A DNA stretch of 64,000 bases from an uncultured Lachnospiraceae bacterium. GTDB taxonomy: Bacteria > Bacillota > Clostridia > Lachnospirales > Lachnospiraceae. The stretch is from assembly GCA_902799015.1 (NCBI GenBank), contig CADBZI010000004.1, forward strand, positions 1-64,000, given 5' to 3'. The notes below the pieces were generated by a model. It was not told the DNA's origin and searched no databases. It saw nothing but the letters and a program-made list of their open reading frames with translations. This document shows, piece by piece, positions 46,916 to 55,085 of the stretch. Position numbers and translations under genes: made by a program. Numbering within the stretch: the stretch's first letter is position 1; every line of letters begins with the position of its first letter.

Positions 46916-47095
46916 ATGAGTGAAGAGGAGACGGCTGCTCTGGAATCCGTGAAAACGAGAAGCAAGATCCGCCGCTATGTCATCATCGGAATCGTCGTGG
47001 TTGTCGCGCTGGCAGCGGTTGTTGTGGCGGCGAAGCTCTATGGAGGCAATCTGCATCTCTCGGGCGGAGGAACGTTTGATTTCCATATTTCCTGA
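46916..47095 (+). CDS. Small single-pass membrane protein
   Basis: A 59-residue frame with a charged head (MSEEETAALESVKTRSKIRR), one hydrophobic helix (YVIIGIVVVVALAAVVVAAK) and a glycine-rich outside tail (LSGGGTFDFH). The ribosome site is weak; a GTG at 46889, overlapping the previous stop, is an alternative start. It follows the dipeptidase closely and could be co-translated. No family is recognised. Confidence 0.45.
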   Translation: MSEEETAALESVKTRSKIRRYVIIGIVVVVALAAVVVAAKLYGGNLHLSGGGTFDFHIS

Positions 47096-47144
47096 GTCAT
47101 ATGCCGGGACAGACTCGCAGGAGAATTCAACTCAGTCGGAGAGT

Positions 47145-47167
47145 CCTCCGCCTCTATAGGCGGTGGG
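47145..47167. repeat. Second hairpin resembling an IS200/IS605-type end
   Basis: CCTCCGCCT (47145-47153) and AGGCGGTGGG (47158-47167) pair with one T-T mismatch around CTAT, flanked by GAGT and TTATTGC. It repeats the CTCC...GGCGGTGGGTT plan of the minus-oriented hairpin at 1524. No transposase gene is near. The rest of the 47096-47266 gap shows no feature. Confidence 0.3.
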
Positions 47168-47266
47168 TTATTGCAAACTATACTCAGTGGCGCGGCAAGA
47201 ACGCCGATGGAATTCGGAACAGGGGATCAGGGGATACCGGGTGCACAGGAGGCAGGAGCTTTCAAC

Positions 47267-47665
47267 ATGAGCAGCATATTGAGGCCGCATCACGGAATGT
47301 GCCTTCAGTTTTACGAGGGCAGGGGATACAGTCAGGAGTTTACGGATCACATGGGGAGAGTCCTGCAGGAGTTCCGGCAGGATCCCGGCCGGAGGATTGT
47401 TCTGAAGCCGCAGACAGACCTGGTGTGCGGGCATTGTCCGCATAACAGGGCCGGATGCTGTGATACGCAGGAGAAGACAGACCGGTATGACCGGGAGGTC
47501 ATGAAAGCGTGCGGTTTTTTTGAAGGGGAAGAGATGTCTGTTGCCGAGGCAATCGGACGCATCAAAGCGCAGGTGATCGAGACAGGACTGCGGAGCAGAA
47601 TCTGCGCGGACTGCAGCTGGAATGAGATCTGCAGCGCGAAAAGCCCGGAAGATATCTGGAATTGA
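47267..47665 (+). CDS. DUF1284 protein
   Basis: A 132-residue cytoplasmic protein starting MSSILRPHHGMCLQFYEGRGYS, the conserved opening of DUF1284. Two Cys clusters, CGHCPHNRAGCC and CADCSWNEIC, suggest metal or Fe-S binding. The function is not established. The ATG at 47267 has GCAGGAG 8 bases upstream; the longer frame from 47171 has no site. It ends just before the antiporter gene. Confidence 0.85.
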   Translation: MSSILRPHHGMCLQFYEGRGYSQEFTDHMGRVLQEFRQDPGRRIVLKPQTDLVCGHCPHNRAGCCDTQEKTDRYDREVMKACGFFEGEEMSVAEAIGRIKAQVIETGLRSRICADCSWNEICSAKSPEDIWN

Positions 47666-47694
47666 TCTGTATAGGAGTAAGCGGAGCGGGAAAG

Positions 47695-48864
47695 ATGGAT
47701 GGTGTTAAGTTCTTACTGGATCTGAGTGTCCTTCTGCTCGGAGCAAAGGTGTTCGGTCTTCTGGCGAAGAGGATCGGCGTGCCGGAGGTCGTCGGGCAGA
47801 TCGTCGCAGGCCTCGTGTTTGGCCCGGCCCTGCTTGGCTTCATACAGGAAACAGAGTTTCTGGAGCAGATGGCCGAGATCGGTGTCATGATGATCATGTT
47901 CGAGGCAGGTCTGAATACCGATCTGAAGGAAATGCGAAGGACCGGTGTCAAGGCTGCGGGCATCGCGCTTGTGGGAGTGATCGTGCCCATGATTATGGGT
48001 GCGGCGGTTTACCTTCTTTTTTATGGGATCGGAAGCTCTGACGGCGATGTCATTCTGCGCGGACTGTTCATCGGAACCATCATTTCCGCAACCTCTGTGA
48101 GCATTACCGTGGCGGCGCTGCAGGAGCTCGGCCGGCTGAACGATACGGTCGGAACCGCTATTACCGGAGCCGCCATCATTGATGACGTGATCGGGATCGT
48201 GGCGCTGACTGTCGTAATCAGCATGAAGGGCGGAAACGGCGCTTCGGGCATAGGCTCCGTGCTTCTGAAGGTGGTGCTGTTTTTTGTGCTGGCCATCGGA
48301 AGCGGGGTTGTGATCAACAAGGGAATGCATTTTTTGGATGAGAGGTTTCCTCACACACGCAGAATCCCGATCGCAAGCCTGTGCTACTGCTTTCTTCTGG
48401 GATATGTTGCGGAAACGTATTTCGGAATCGCGGACATTACAGGCGCCTATCTTGCCGGCGTTGTCCTGTGTAATCTCAGTGACAGGGACTATATCAACGA
48501 AAAGGTCAGCATCAGCTCCTACATGGTGTTCGCCCCGCTCTTTTTCACCGGAATCGGTTTGAAGACAAGCTTCAGTACAGTGAATGCCAGGCTTCTGATC
48601 TTCAGTATCCTCTTCACTGCTGTGGCACTGGCCGCGAAGGTGATCGGATGCGGCGGATGTGCCTGGCTGATGGGATTTAAGCGGAAGGATGCGCTGAAGA
48701 TCGGAATCGGCATGATGTCGCGCGGAGAGGTGGCACTCATCACCGCGCAGAAGGGGCTGGCGGCAGGACTGCTCGACGCGGATTTTTTCACCTCGGTAAT
48801 TCTGCTGATTGTGATCAGCTCCATTGTCACGCCGATCCTTCTGAAAAGGGTATATCAGAACTGA
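47695..48864 (+). CDS. Cation:proton antiporter (CPA2/KefB-like)
   Basis: A 389-residue membrane protein with about 12 helices. The family marks are PEVVGQIVAGLVFGPALLG, EAGLNTDLKEM, ISATSVSITVAALQELG with the ITGAAIIDDVIGI Asp pair, and GMMSRGEVALITAQKGL. It should exchange Na+ or K+ for protons. No TrkA-N domain follows, so it is the short form. GGAG lies 8 bases before the ATG at 47695. Confidence 0.9.
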   Translation: MDGVKFLLDLSVLLLGAKVFGLLAKRIGVPEVVGQIVAGLVFGPALLGFIQETEFLEQMAEIGVMMIMFEAGLNTDLKEMRRTGVKAAGIALVGVIVPMIMGAAVYLLFYGIGSSDGDVILRGLFIGTIISATSVSITVAALQELGRLNDTVGTAITGAAIIDDVIGIVALTVVISMKGGNGASGIGSVLLKVVLFFVLAIGSGVVINKGMHFLDERFPHTRRIPIASLCYCFLLGYVAETYFGIADITGAYLAGVVLCNLSDRDYINEKVSISSYMVFAPLFFTGIGLKTSFSTVNARLLIFSILFTAVALAAKVIGCGGCAWLMGFKRKDALKIGIGMMSRGEVALITAQKGLAAGLLDADFFTSVILLIVISSIVTPILLKRVYQN

Positions 48865-48884
48865 GAGGAGACAGACGGTATCAT

Positions 48885-48914
48885 TTGCATCGTATCAGGA
48901 AATGCGTTTATAAT
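48885..48914 (+). promoter_or_regulatory. Promoter of the lysozyme-like gene
   Basis: TTGCAT (48885-48890), 18 bases, consensus TATAAT (48909-48914), about 100 bases upstream of the lysozyme-like start. Confidence 0.65.
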
Positions 48915-49015
48915 AGGCCCGGAGTTGACTGGCGTTCTGCTTCACTGCATTACGCTTCCGGCAATGAAAGAGCCTGATCGGGCACTTAGCGGAGTATTGA
49001 AGGGGACATTGGGGG

Positions 49016-50569
49016 ATGACACGAATTATTGAAAAAAGAGCCGGACGCAGGCTGCTTCCGGCGGCAGCGGCCTTCTGCCTGCTGTTTTCGGGACTGGGGA
49101 TCGGCGTGCATGCCGAGGAATCCATTGTCGTGGATGGCGGCTCGGCGGAAGAGGCACCTGTCCAGGAGGAAAATGCCGCTTCGACAGCGGATCCGGCGCA
49201 GATTGACGGATTGTTCGAAATCGTCAGTGAGCAGCAGGGTTATGCCGGTGAGGCCGCGGGGGAAACCGAAGATACAAAGGGCAAAAAGAAGAAGGAAAAG
49301 CAGCTGATTGTCGGGTATAAGCAGACCGGCGTACAGGCGAGCATTCGTTTTGAGATGGGAGAGAAGCCTTCTCTGGCGAGCCTGCAGCGCCAGTTCCCGT
49401 CGACGTTGGATGTCTACTTCCTGGGTGAGAAGAAGGCAAAGACGCTCAGCGTGACATGGGAGTGCTACGGAGACGACTACAGCTCGACCAATCTGAACTA
49501 TTACTTCTTCACGCCGAAGTTTGATGAGAGCAAATATGAGGTAAAGGGTCTGAATCTCCAGTCGGAGTCTCCGTATATTGAGGTGATTCAGAACGCCTTC
49601 ACCTATGAGATGATAGAATCTGCTCCGCCGAAGGAGAATGAAGCCGCGGTGGTTGCGTACTGCAGGGAGAAGCTGAAGCTGAATACCGCCGCGACCTGCG
49701 GCATACTGGCCAATATCTACTGTGAGTCCGGATTCCGGACAAATGCGATCGGAGACGGCGGGACGTCAGTCGGAATCTGTCAGTGGCACAATAGCAGATG
49801 GACGAATCTGCGTGCATTTGCGCCGGACGACTGGCAGACGCTGGAGGGTCAGCTGCGGTTCATGCGCAAGGAACTGAGAAGCGGTTACCGCAAGACACTC
49901 AAGTATCTTCAGAACGTATCCGATGACGAGCAGGGAGCGTACGACGCTGCCTACTACTGGTGCATGCATTATGAGATGCCGGATAAGATTCTTTCCAGAA
50001 GCACGACCCGCGGGTATCTCGCAAAGAATGTCTACTGGAAGCGGTACGGGCTTGGCGAGGAGGAGACGGAATCGGAACTGCTGACCGGGGAAACGGAATC
50101 GGAAGCGCCGGCCGATGAGACCGAATCGGAAGCGCTGGCCGATGAGACCGAATCGGAAGCGCTGCTGCAGGAGACCGGACCGGAAGGGCCGGTACAGGAG
50201 ACCGGGTCCGACACGATTTCACAAAAGACCGCACAGCCGGAGAGCGGGCAGGATGCGAAGGCGCAGGCGGAAGCGTCTGAGAGGGAAGAGAGCACGGAGA
50301 CAGAGTCCGAAGAGAAACCGGTCGGAAAGTACCGCTGCATCTCCGATGACGGACTGTTCATCCGCAGTGCCCAGACAACCGATTCGGAAGCGGTCGGATC
50401 GATCCCATTCGATGAAACGGTGGATGTGCTTGACATACAGGGCGAATGGGCAAGAGTCCGGTATGAGGACAAGGAAGGATACAGCAAGCTGGAATATCTG
50501 GAGAAGCTTCCGGACGGAAGAAAGAAGGATGAAGGCTCTTTAGAGACCAGGAATCAGAGAGCCGGCTGA
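49016..50569 (+). CDS. Secreted phage-tail-lysozyme-like protein with SH3-like C-terminus
   Basis: A 517-residue exported protein with a signal peptide near residues 8-35. Residues 205-330 match the phage tail lysozyme domain: AATCGILANIYCESGFRTNAIGDG, SVGICQWHNSRW. The Glu of YCESGF is the likely catalytic acid. A low-complexity TESE linker (about 350-430) contains a tandem repeat. The C-terminus (about 435-505) is SH3-like (DGLFIRSAQTTDSEAVGSI, then EGYSKLEYL). It probably cuts or binds peptidoglycan. No other phage genes flank it, so it is likely a host wall enzyme. Confidence 0.8.
   Translation: MTRIIEKRAGRRLLPAAAAFCLLFSGLGIGVHAEESIVVDGGSAEEAPVQEENAASTADPAQIDGLFEIVSEQQGYAGEAAGETEDTKGKKKKEKQLIVGYKQTGVQASIRFEMGEKPSLASLQRQFPSTLDVYFLGEKKAKTLSVTWECYGDDYSSTNLNYYFFTPKFDESKYEVKGLNLQSESPYIEVIQNAFTYEMIESAPPKENEAAVVAYCREKLKLNTAATCGILANIYCESGFRTNAIGDGGTSVGICQWHNSRWTNLRAFAPDDWQTLEGQLRFMRKELRSGYRKTLKYLQNVSDDEQGAYDAAYYWCMHYEMPDKILSRSTTRGYLAKNVYWKRYGLGEEETESELLTGETESEAPADETESEALADETESEALLQETGPEGPVQETGSDTISQKTAQPESGQDAKAQAEASEREESTETESEEKPVGKYRCISDDGLFIRSAQTTDSEAVGSIPFDETVDVLDIQGEWARVRYEDKEGYSKLEYLEKLPDGRKKDEGSLETRNQRAG
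50111..50164 (+). repeat. Two-copy 27-bp tandem repeat in the linker coding region
   Basis: Two identical 27-bp units (50111-50137 and 50138-50164) encode ADETESEAL twice, with degenerate copies on both sides. Such in-frame repeats can change copy number without breaking the gene. Confidence 0.7.
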
Positions 50570-50581
50570 AAATGATCAGAA

Positions 50582-50619
50582 GGAACCGGACTGCAGCCGA
50601 AGCGCAAGCCGGTTCTTTT
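50582..50619 (+). terminator. Terminator after the lysozyme-like gene
   Basis: GGAACCGG pairs with CCGGTTC (7 bp) around an imperfect inner helix, then TTTTC. It lies 13 bases after the stop. Confidence 0.6.
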
Positions 50620-50739
50620 CACATTTTTGCCATAATTGCGACATAATTCGGTCGAAAAGCCGCTGTAAGATGAGGACAGTTTTGAAAGAACGGCAGTCCG
50701 GAAGGACATGCGTATCAGGATAGAAGGAGGAATGAAGAC

Positions 50740-52017
50740 ATGAAGAAGGCAGTATTGGCAGCAATGCTGGCATCCCTTACGATCGGAGCGGCAGCGGGAG
50801 GAATCGCGACATTCTCAGCGGCGCAGGAGGACACGCAGCTGCAGGTGACGGATGATGGGACGGCGGGGGAGAATCTGCAGGCAGAGGAGGAGAACTCCGG
50901 TATGGAGGAAGATGCGCAAAGCTTCACCGAAGCAGCCGTATCCCTCCCGACAGGCAGCATCGAAAAGACGAAGCTGGCAGATGCGGAGAATGGAGATACC
51001 ATTGCCGACATCGCGGAAAATGTCATGCCGGCGATGGTCTCCATTACCAATACATCGGTACAGGAGGTCAGAGACTGGTTCCTCGGCGGGAACATGCAGT
51101 ATGAGAGTCAGTCTGCCGGCACCGGCGTGATCATGGGAGCGAATGATACGGAGCTTCTGATCGTGACCAATAACCACGTTGTGAATGACGCAGATCAGCT
51201 GGCGGTAACATTTATCAATGAAACATCGGTGGAAGGAACGGTCAAGGGAACGGATGAGGACAATGATCTGGCCGTTGTTTCCGTGAAGATCGAAGACATT
51301 GACGCAGATACGCTGGAGCAGATCCGGTCTGCGAATGTGGCGGATTCTGAAGAAATCAGGGTTGGCGAGCAGGTGGTTGCGATCGGAAATGCGCTCGGAT
51401 ACGGCCAGTCGGTAACGACCGGGATCGTCTCTGCGCTCGGCAGAGAAGTCAAGGTACGCGATAACTACGGGATTTCAAGCTATGAGAAGCTGATCCAGAC
51501 AGACGCAGCCATCAATGCGGGGAATTCCGGCGGAGCCTTGCTGAACATGAAGGGCGAAGTGATCGGCATCAATTCTGTCAAGGCAAGCTCCAGCGGAGTG
51601 GAAGGAATGGGTTATGCCATTCCGACAGAGAAAGCACTTCCGATTATCCAGAACCTGATGAATCGGGAGACGAGAGAGAAGGTGTCGGAGGAAGACGCAG
51701 CATATCTCGGAATTACCGGAGACAATGTGGATGCAAGTGTATCCCAGCTGTACGGACTTCCGATCGGTGTCTATCTGAGCGATGTCACGCCGGATTCTCC
51801 TGCGGAAAAGGCCGGCATGAAAAAGGGAATGATTATGACCGGCTTCGACGGACAAAAGATAGAAACGATGAATGATCTTCAGGAACTGCTTGCCTATTAT
51901 GCGGCAGGAGAGACGGTAACCGTGACCGTGCAGAGCGCTGACGAGAGCGGTGAGATTCAGGAACAGGATCTGACCATGACGCTGGGCCGCAGGTCGGATT
52001 ACATTCAAACGAACTGA
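50740..52017 (+). CDS. htrA: HtrA/DegP-type serine protease with PDZ domain
   Basis: A 425-residue membrane-anchored or exported protease. An N-terminal hydrophobic stretch (MKKAVLAAMLASLTIG) is followed by an acidic linker. The trypsin-like domain has its triad His146 (TNNHVV), Asp176 (DNDLAVV) and Ser263 (GNSGGALL). A PDZ domain (about 330-415, SPAEKAGMKKGMIMTGFDG) follows. It degrades misfolded envelope proteins. GAAGGAGG lies upstream. It is a single gene followed at once by the SRP RNA promoter. Confidence 0.93.
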   Translation: MKKAVLAAMLASLTIGAAAGGIATFSAAQEDTQLQVTDDGTAGENLQAEEENSGMEEDAQSFTEAAVSLPTGSIEKTKLADAENGDTIADIAENVMPAMVSITNTSVQEVRDWFLGGNMQYESQSAGTGVIMGANDTELLIVTNNHVVNDADQLAVTFINETSVEGTVKGTDEDNDLAVVSVKIEDIDADTLEQIRSANVADSEEIRVGEQVVAIGNALGYGQSVTTGIVSALGREVKVRDNYGISSYEKLIQTDAAINAGNSGGALLNMKGEVIGINSVKASSSGVEGMGYAIPTEKALPIIQNLMNRETREKVSEEDAAYLGITGDNVDASVSQLYGLPIGVYLSDVTPDSPAEKAGMKKGMIMTGFDGQKIETMNDLQELLAYYAAGETVTVTVQSADESGEIQEQDLTMTLGRRSDYIQTN

Positions 52018-52020
52018 GAT

Positions 52021-52049
52021 TTGACAAAAAGGGGAGGACTTTGTATAGT
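52021..52049 (+). promoter_or_regulatory. Promoter of SRP RNA
   Basis: TTGACA (52021-52026), 17 bases, TATAGT (52044-52049), seven bases before the predicted RNA 5' end. Near-consensus, as expected for a stable RNA. Confidence 0.8.
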
Positions 52050-52055
52050 AACAAT

Positions 52056-52320
52056 ACCGTGCAGCCGGGGAGATAGCGGTGCCCTGTACCTGCAATCCGC
52101 TATAGCAGGGGTGATGCCGAGCTGAGGCTTCTTGTTTGTAGAGCAGCGCTTCATAAGCGGTGTTGACGTCTGGGTCCTGCGCAACAGATCTCTGTGAACC
52201 GTGTCAGGTCGGGAACGGAGCAGCACTAAGCAGACCCTTCTGTGTGCCGCAGGGCTGCCTGGATTGAGCTGGCTGTGGAGAAAGCGTCTGTGGACGGTTG
52301 TCGAAGCAAGGCGCACGGTA
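52056..52320 (+). ncRNA. ffs: Signal recognition particle RNA (long Firmicutes type)
   Basis: About 265 bases with complementary ends (ACCGTGC and GCACGGT). The conserved SRP54/Ffh-binding hairpin reads GTCAGGTCGGGAACGGAGCA with the GGAA-type tetraloop and internal AGCAGCACTAAG. The 5' Alu-like domain (CCGGGGAGATAGCGGTGCC) makes it the long form found in Bacillus and Clostridia. It guides membrane and secretory proteins to the translocon. A consensus promoter and an intrinsic terminator flank it. Confidence 0.93.
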
Positions 52321-52331
52321 AAGAAAAGAAC

Positions 52332-52358
52332 AGGCAGTCCCATGGGGGCTGCCTTTTT
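52332..52358 (+). terminator. Terminator of SRP RNA
   Basis: AGGCAGTCCC pairs with GGGGGCTGCCT around a short loop, followed by TTTTT. Confidence 0.85.
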
Positions 52359-52460
52359 GGATTCGGCTATGGTGACTGACGACAACGCAGCAGCTGGAGA
52401 ATCAGGCAAGGATTGTGACAGTTAATTAGGAAACGGTGTACCAGGAATAAGGGGCGGGAC

Positions 52461-53045
52461 ATGAGGCCTGAGGAAAAGGACAGGAGCGATATGCTCCGGG
52501 TGGATGAGCGCTTTATGCGCGCGGCAATGGCGCAGGCCCAGAAGGCCAGGCTGCTGGATGAGGTGCCGATCGGCTGCGTAATCGTGCGTGAGGGAAAGAT
52601 TATCGCGCGCGGCTATAACCGCCGCAATACAGACCGCAATACCATCTCCCATGCCGAGATGAACGCGATCCGGAAGGCCTCCCGGAAGCTGGGAGACTGG
52701 CGCCTGGAGGGCTGTACGATCTATGTTACGCTGGAACCCTGTCAGATGTGCTCCGGCGCGATTGTACAATCCAGAATTGACCGGTGTGTGATCGGCGCGA
52801 TGAACCCGAAGGCCGGCTGCGCCGGCTCTGTCATGAATCTGCTTCAGATTGCGCAGTTCAATCATCAGGTGGAGATTACGAAGGGCGTGCTGGGAGAAGC
52901 GTGCGGACAGATGCTCAGTGACTTCTTCCGGGACCTGCGTCGCAGAAAGAGCCGGGAGGATTCTGCCCTCGCAGAGGAACCGGCAGCTGATCCGGAAAAT
53001 GAGCCGGATCCGGAAATCGAAAGCGCGAATGCATTTTGCTCTTGA
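52461..53045 (+). CDS. tadA: tRNA-specific adenosine deaminase
   Basis: A 194-residue zinc deaminase that turns A34 into inosine in tRNA-Arg(ACG). The catalytic HAE is at His64-Glu66 and the zinc pair in EPCQMCSGA at Cys94 and Cys97; VPIGCVIV and PKAGCAGSVMNLL are typical. The C-terminal 35 residues are an acidic tail beyond the usual domain. Two starts are possible: ATG 52461 (AAGGGG site) or ATG 52491 (AGGAG site, closer to the usual family N-terminus). It lies between SRP RNA and tRNA-Ser. Confidence 0.93.
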   Translation: MRPEEKDRSDMLRVDERFMRAAMAQAQKARLLDEVPIGCVIVREGKIIARGYNRRNTDRNTISHAEMNAIRKASRKLGDWRLEGCTIYVTLEPCQMCSGAIVQSRIDRCVIGAMNPKAGCAGSVMNLLQIAQFNHQVEITKGVLGEACGQMLSDFFRDLRRRKSREDSALAEEPAADPENEPDPEIESANAFCS

Positions 53046-53100
53046 AAACAGAGAGAAATATGATACAATAACAAAGCCTGTTCCGGATGGAGCAGGAACT

Positions 53101-53188
53101 GGAGAGATATCGAAGTGGTCATAACGAGCCGCACTCGAAATGCGGTCGTCCTTTACTGGGCGCGTGGGTTCGAATCCCACTCTCTCCG
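53101..53188 (+). tRNA. tRNA-Ser (anticodon CGA)
   Basis: The acceptor stem GGAGAGA/TCTCTCC, T-arm GTGGG-TTCGAAT-CCCAC, a long variable arm and the anticodon stem CCGCA-CTCGAAA-TGCGG fold into a class II tRNA. The loop gives anticodon CGA, reading the serine codon UCG. CCA is not encoded. It starts 56 bases after the tadA stop. Confidence 0.95.
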
Positions 53189-53197
53189 CTCTAAAAG

Positions 53198-53219
53198 CCC
53201 CGTATTTACGGGGTTTTTT
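53198..53219 (+). terminator. Terminator after tRNA-Ser
   Basis: CCCCGTA pairs with TACGGGG across a tight loop, followed by TTTTTT. Confidence 0.85.
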
Positions 53220-53376
53220 ATTTTTACCGCCTATTTAGCAATCTGCTTATACGAAACCGGTTGATTTTGCAAATTTTTCATGGCTAACTTAAAAAAGTAA
53301 ATCCAGTGCAAGAGTAAATTCTTGAGAAAGATGGTACTATGTAGATGACGCTTTCTGCGGGATACGGAGGATACCG

Positions 53377-54528
53377 GTGGAAGACGTTGCGATTGCGGAT
53401 AGAAGACGACAACAGTTCAGTGAAGAGGGCTTCAATCATATGATTTCTAAAATTGTGATTACCGGCGGACCGTGTGCCGGAAAATCTACTGCGATGAGCT
53501 GGATCAGGAATGCGTTCTCGCAGCGCGGTTACAGCGTTCTGATTGTACCTGAGACGGCAACGGAGCTGATTACCGGCGGAGTGGCTCCATGGACATGCGG
53601 GACAAACGTGGAATATCAGAAGTGTCAGGTAGAGCTGCAGATTACGAAGGAGCGCCTGTTTGAGCAGGCTGCTTCTACCATGAGTGCTGAAAAGATTCTG
53701 ATCGTCTGTGACAGAGGCATCATGGATAACCGTGCTTACATGAATGAGGAAGAGTTTGAGAGCGTACTCCGTGCGCTCGATGGGGATATTGTAAAATGGC
53801 GCGACGGATATGACGCCGTGTTTCATCTTGTCACTGCTGCAAACGGAGCGGAAGAATACTATTCCAACGCGAACAATGCTGCGCGCTATGAGACAGCGGA
53901 AGAAGCAATTTCACTGGATGACAGACTGCTCTCCGGCTGGGTGGGACACAAACATCTCAGGGTGATTGATAACGCAACCGATTTTGAGGGAAAGATGAAA
54001 AGACTCGAGAAGGAGATCGCCTCTTTCCTTCAGGAGAGCCATCCCTATGAGATGGAGAGAAAGTTCCTGATTGCATTTCCGGATATCTCCTGGCTGGAAA
54101 GCAATCCGCTCTGCAGAAAGGTGGAGATAGAGCAGGTGTACCTGAAATCAGATCCCGGGGAAGAGATCAGAGTGCGGAAGCGTGGTGAAAATGGCCATTA
54201 CATGTACTATGAGACGCACAAAAGGCCGATTAGCGGAATGAAGAGAATGAGTACGGAACGCCATCTGTCTCAGTCGGAATACCGGCATCTTCTGAAAAAT
54301 GCGGATCCGGAAAGGCATCGGATCAGTAAAACCAGATACTGCCTGACCTATGAGAACAGATACTTCGAGATCGATATCTACCCATTCTGGAAGGAGCAGG
54401 CGATTCTGGAAATAGAACTGCGGGACGAAAAGGAAGAAATATGCCTGCCTTCCGAGATTCGGCTGATCCGCGAAGTGACAGATGATCCGGAATACAAGAA
54501 TGCATCTCTTGCAAAGGAGGCTCTTTGA
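53377..54528 (+). CDS. AAA-family ATPase fused to a CYTH-like domain
   Basis: A 383-residue protein. The N-terminal P-loop ITGGPCAGKSTAMSW (about 28-42) and CDRGIMDNRAYM belong to AAA_28-type nucleotide-binding proteins. From about residue 225, MERKFLI followed by EEIRVRKRGENGHYMYYETHKRP and alternating charged strands matches the CYTH fold (triphosphate tunnel enzymes). The combination suggests nucleotide or polyphosphate chemistry; the substrate is unknown. I use the GTG at 53377 because CGGAGG lies 6 bases upstream; an ATG at 53440 is possible. Its stop overlaps the next ATG (TGATG). Confidence 0.75.
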   Translation: MEDVAIADRRRQQFSEEGFNHMISKIVITGGPCAGKSTAMSWIRNAFSQRGYSVLIVPETATELITGGVAPWTCGTNVEYQKCQVELQITKERLFEQAASTMSAEKILIVCDRGIMDNRAYMNEEEFESVLRALDGDIVKWRDGYDAVFHLVTAANGAEEYYSNANNAARYETAEEAISLDDRLLSGWVGHKHLRVIDNATDFEGKMKRLEKEIASFLQESHPYEMERKFLIAFPDISWLESNPLCRKVEIEQVYLKSDPGEEIRVRKRGENGHYMYYETHKRPISGMKRMSTERHLSQSEYRHLLKNADPERHRISKTRYCLTYENRYFEIDIYPFWKEQAILEIELRDEKEEICLPSEIRLIREVTDDPEYKNASLAKEAL

Positions 54529-55085
54529 TGAAGGAGGAAAACGATCGGATGAGCGAAGGCATGACTGGGCTGATTCATATCTGCTGCGGCGACGGCAAGG
54601 GAAAGACTACCAGCGCGATGGGGTTGTGTCTGAGAGCCGCGGGTGCCGGGCTCAGGGTCGTGATCTATCAGTTCATGAAGGATGGGCAGGCCAATGAGAG
54701 GACCATACTGGAGAAGAATCCGAACGTAACATTTTTAAATGAAGTAAGAAGCGTTTGCTTCAGCTTCCGGATGAGTGAAGCGCAGAAAAGCCGGGAGCAG
54801 GCGCGCTATCTGACGGATCTTGAACGGGTATCGGAGTACGTCAGGCGTGAAGGAGCGGATGTTCTGCTGCTGGACGAGGCACTGTACGCGGTTTCCAGCG
54901 GGCTGCTGAGCGAGCAGATACTGACGGAGTTTCTGGATCAGAAACCTGAGAAGCTCGAGGTGATTCTGACCGGAGGCGCCGCCTCCGGTGCGCTGATGGA
55001 GCGCGCGGATTATATTTCCAGAATCGTGAATGAGAAGCATCCCTTCCAGAGAGGAATCCGCGCAAGGGAAGGAATAGAATACTGA
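54528..55085 (+). CDS. cobO: Corrinoid adenosyltransferase (CobA/CobO family)
   Basis: A 185-residue P-loop protein that transfers adenosine from ATP to cob(I)alamin or cobyrinic acid diamide. Seen motifs are CCGDGKGKTTSAMGL, VIYQFMKDG and LLLDEALYAVSSG, with length normal for the family. It may supply adenosyl-B12. AAGGAGG lies upstream. Start and stop both overlap neighbours by one base, so the AAA-CYTH gene, this gene and yqeC-mocA are translationally coupled. Confidence 0.85.
   Translation: MKEENDRMSEGMTGLIHICCGDGKGKTTSAMGLCLRAAGAGLRVVIYQFMKDGQANERTILEKNPNVTFLNEVRSVCFSFRMSEAQKSREQARYLTDLERVSEYVRREGADVLLLDEALYAVSSGLLSEQILTEFLDQKPEKLEVILTGGAASGALMERADYISRIVNEKHPFQRGIRAREGIEY

Noticed and set aside
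50111..50164. CRISPR-like repeat
   Set aside because: Only two adjacent copies with no spacers, inside a coding frame.
49016..50569. Prophage suggested by the phage-tail-lysozyme domain
   Set aside because: No capsid, tail, integrase or terminase genes nearby, and the protein has a signal peptide and an SH3-like tail.
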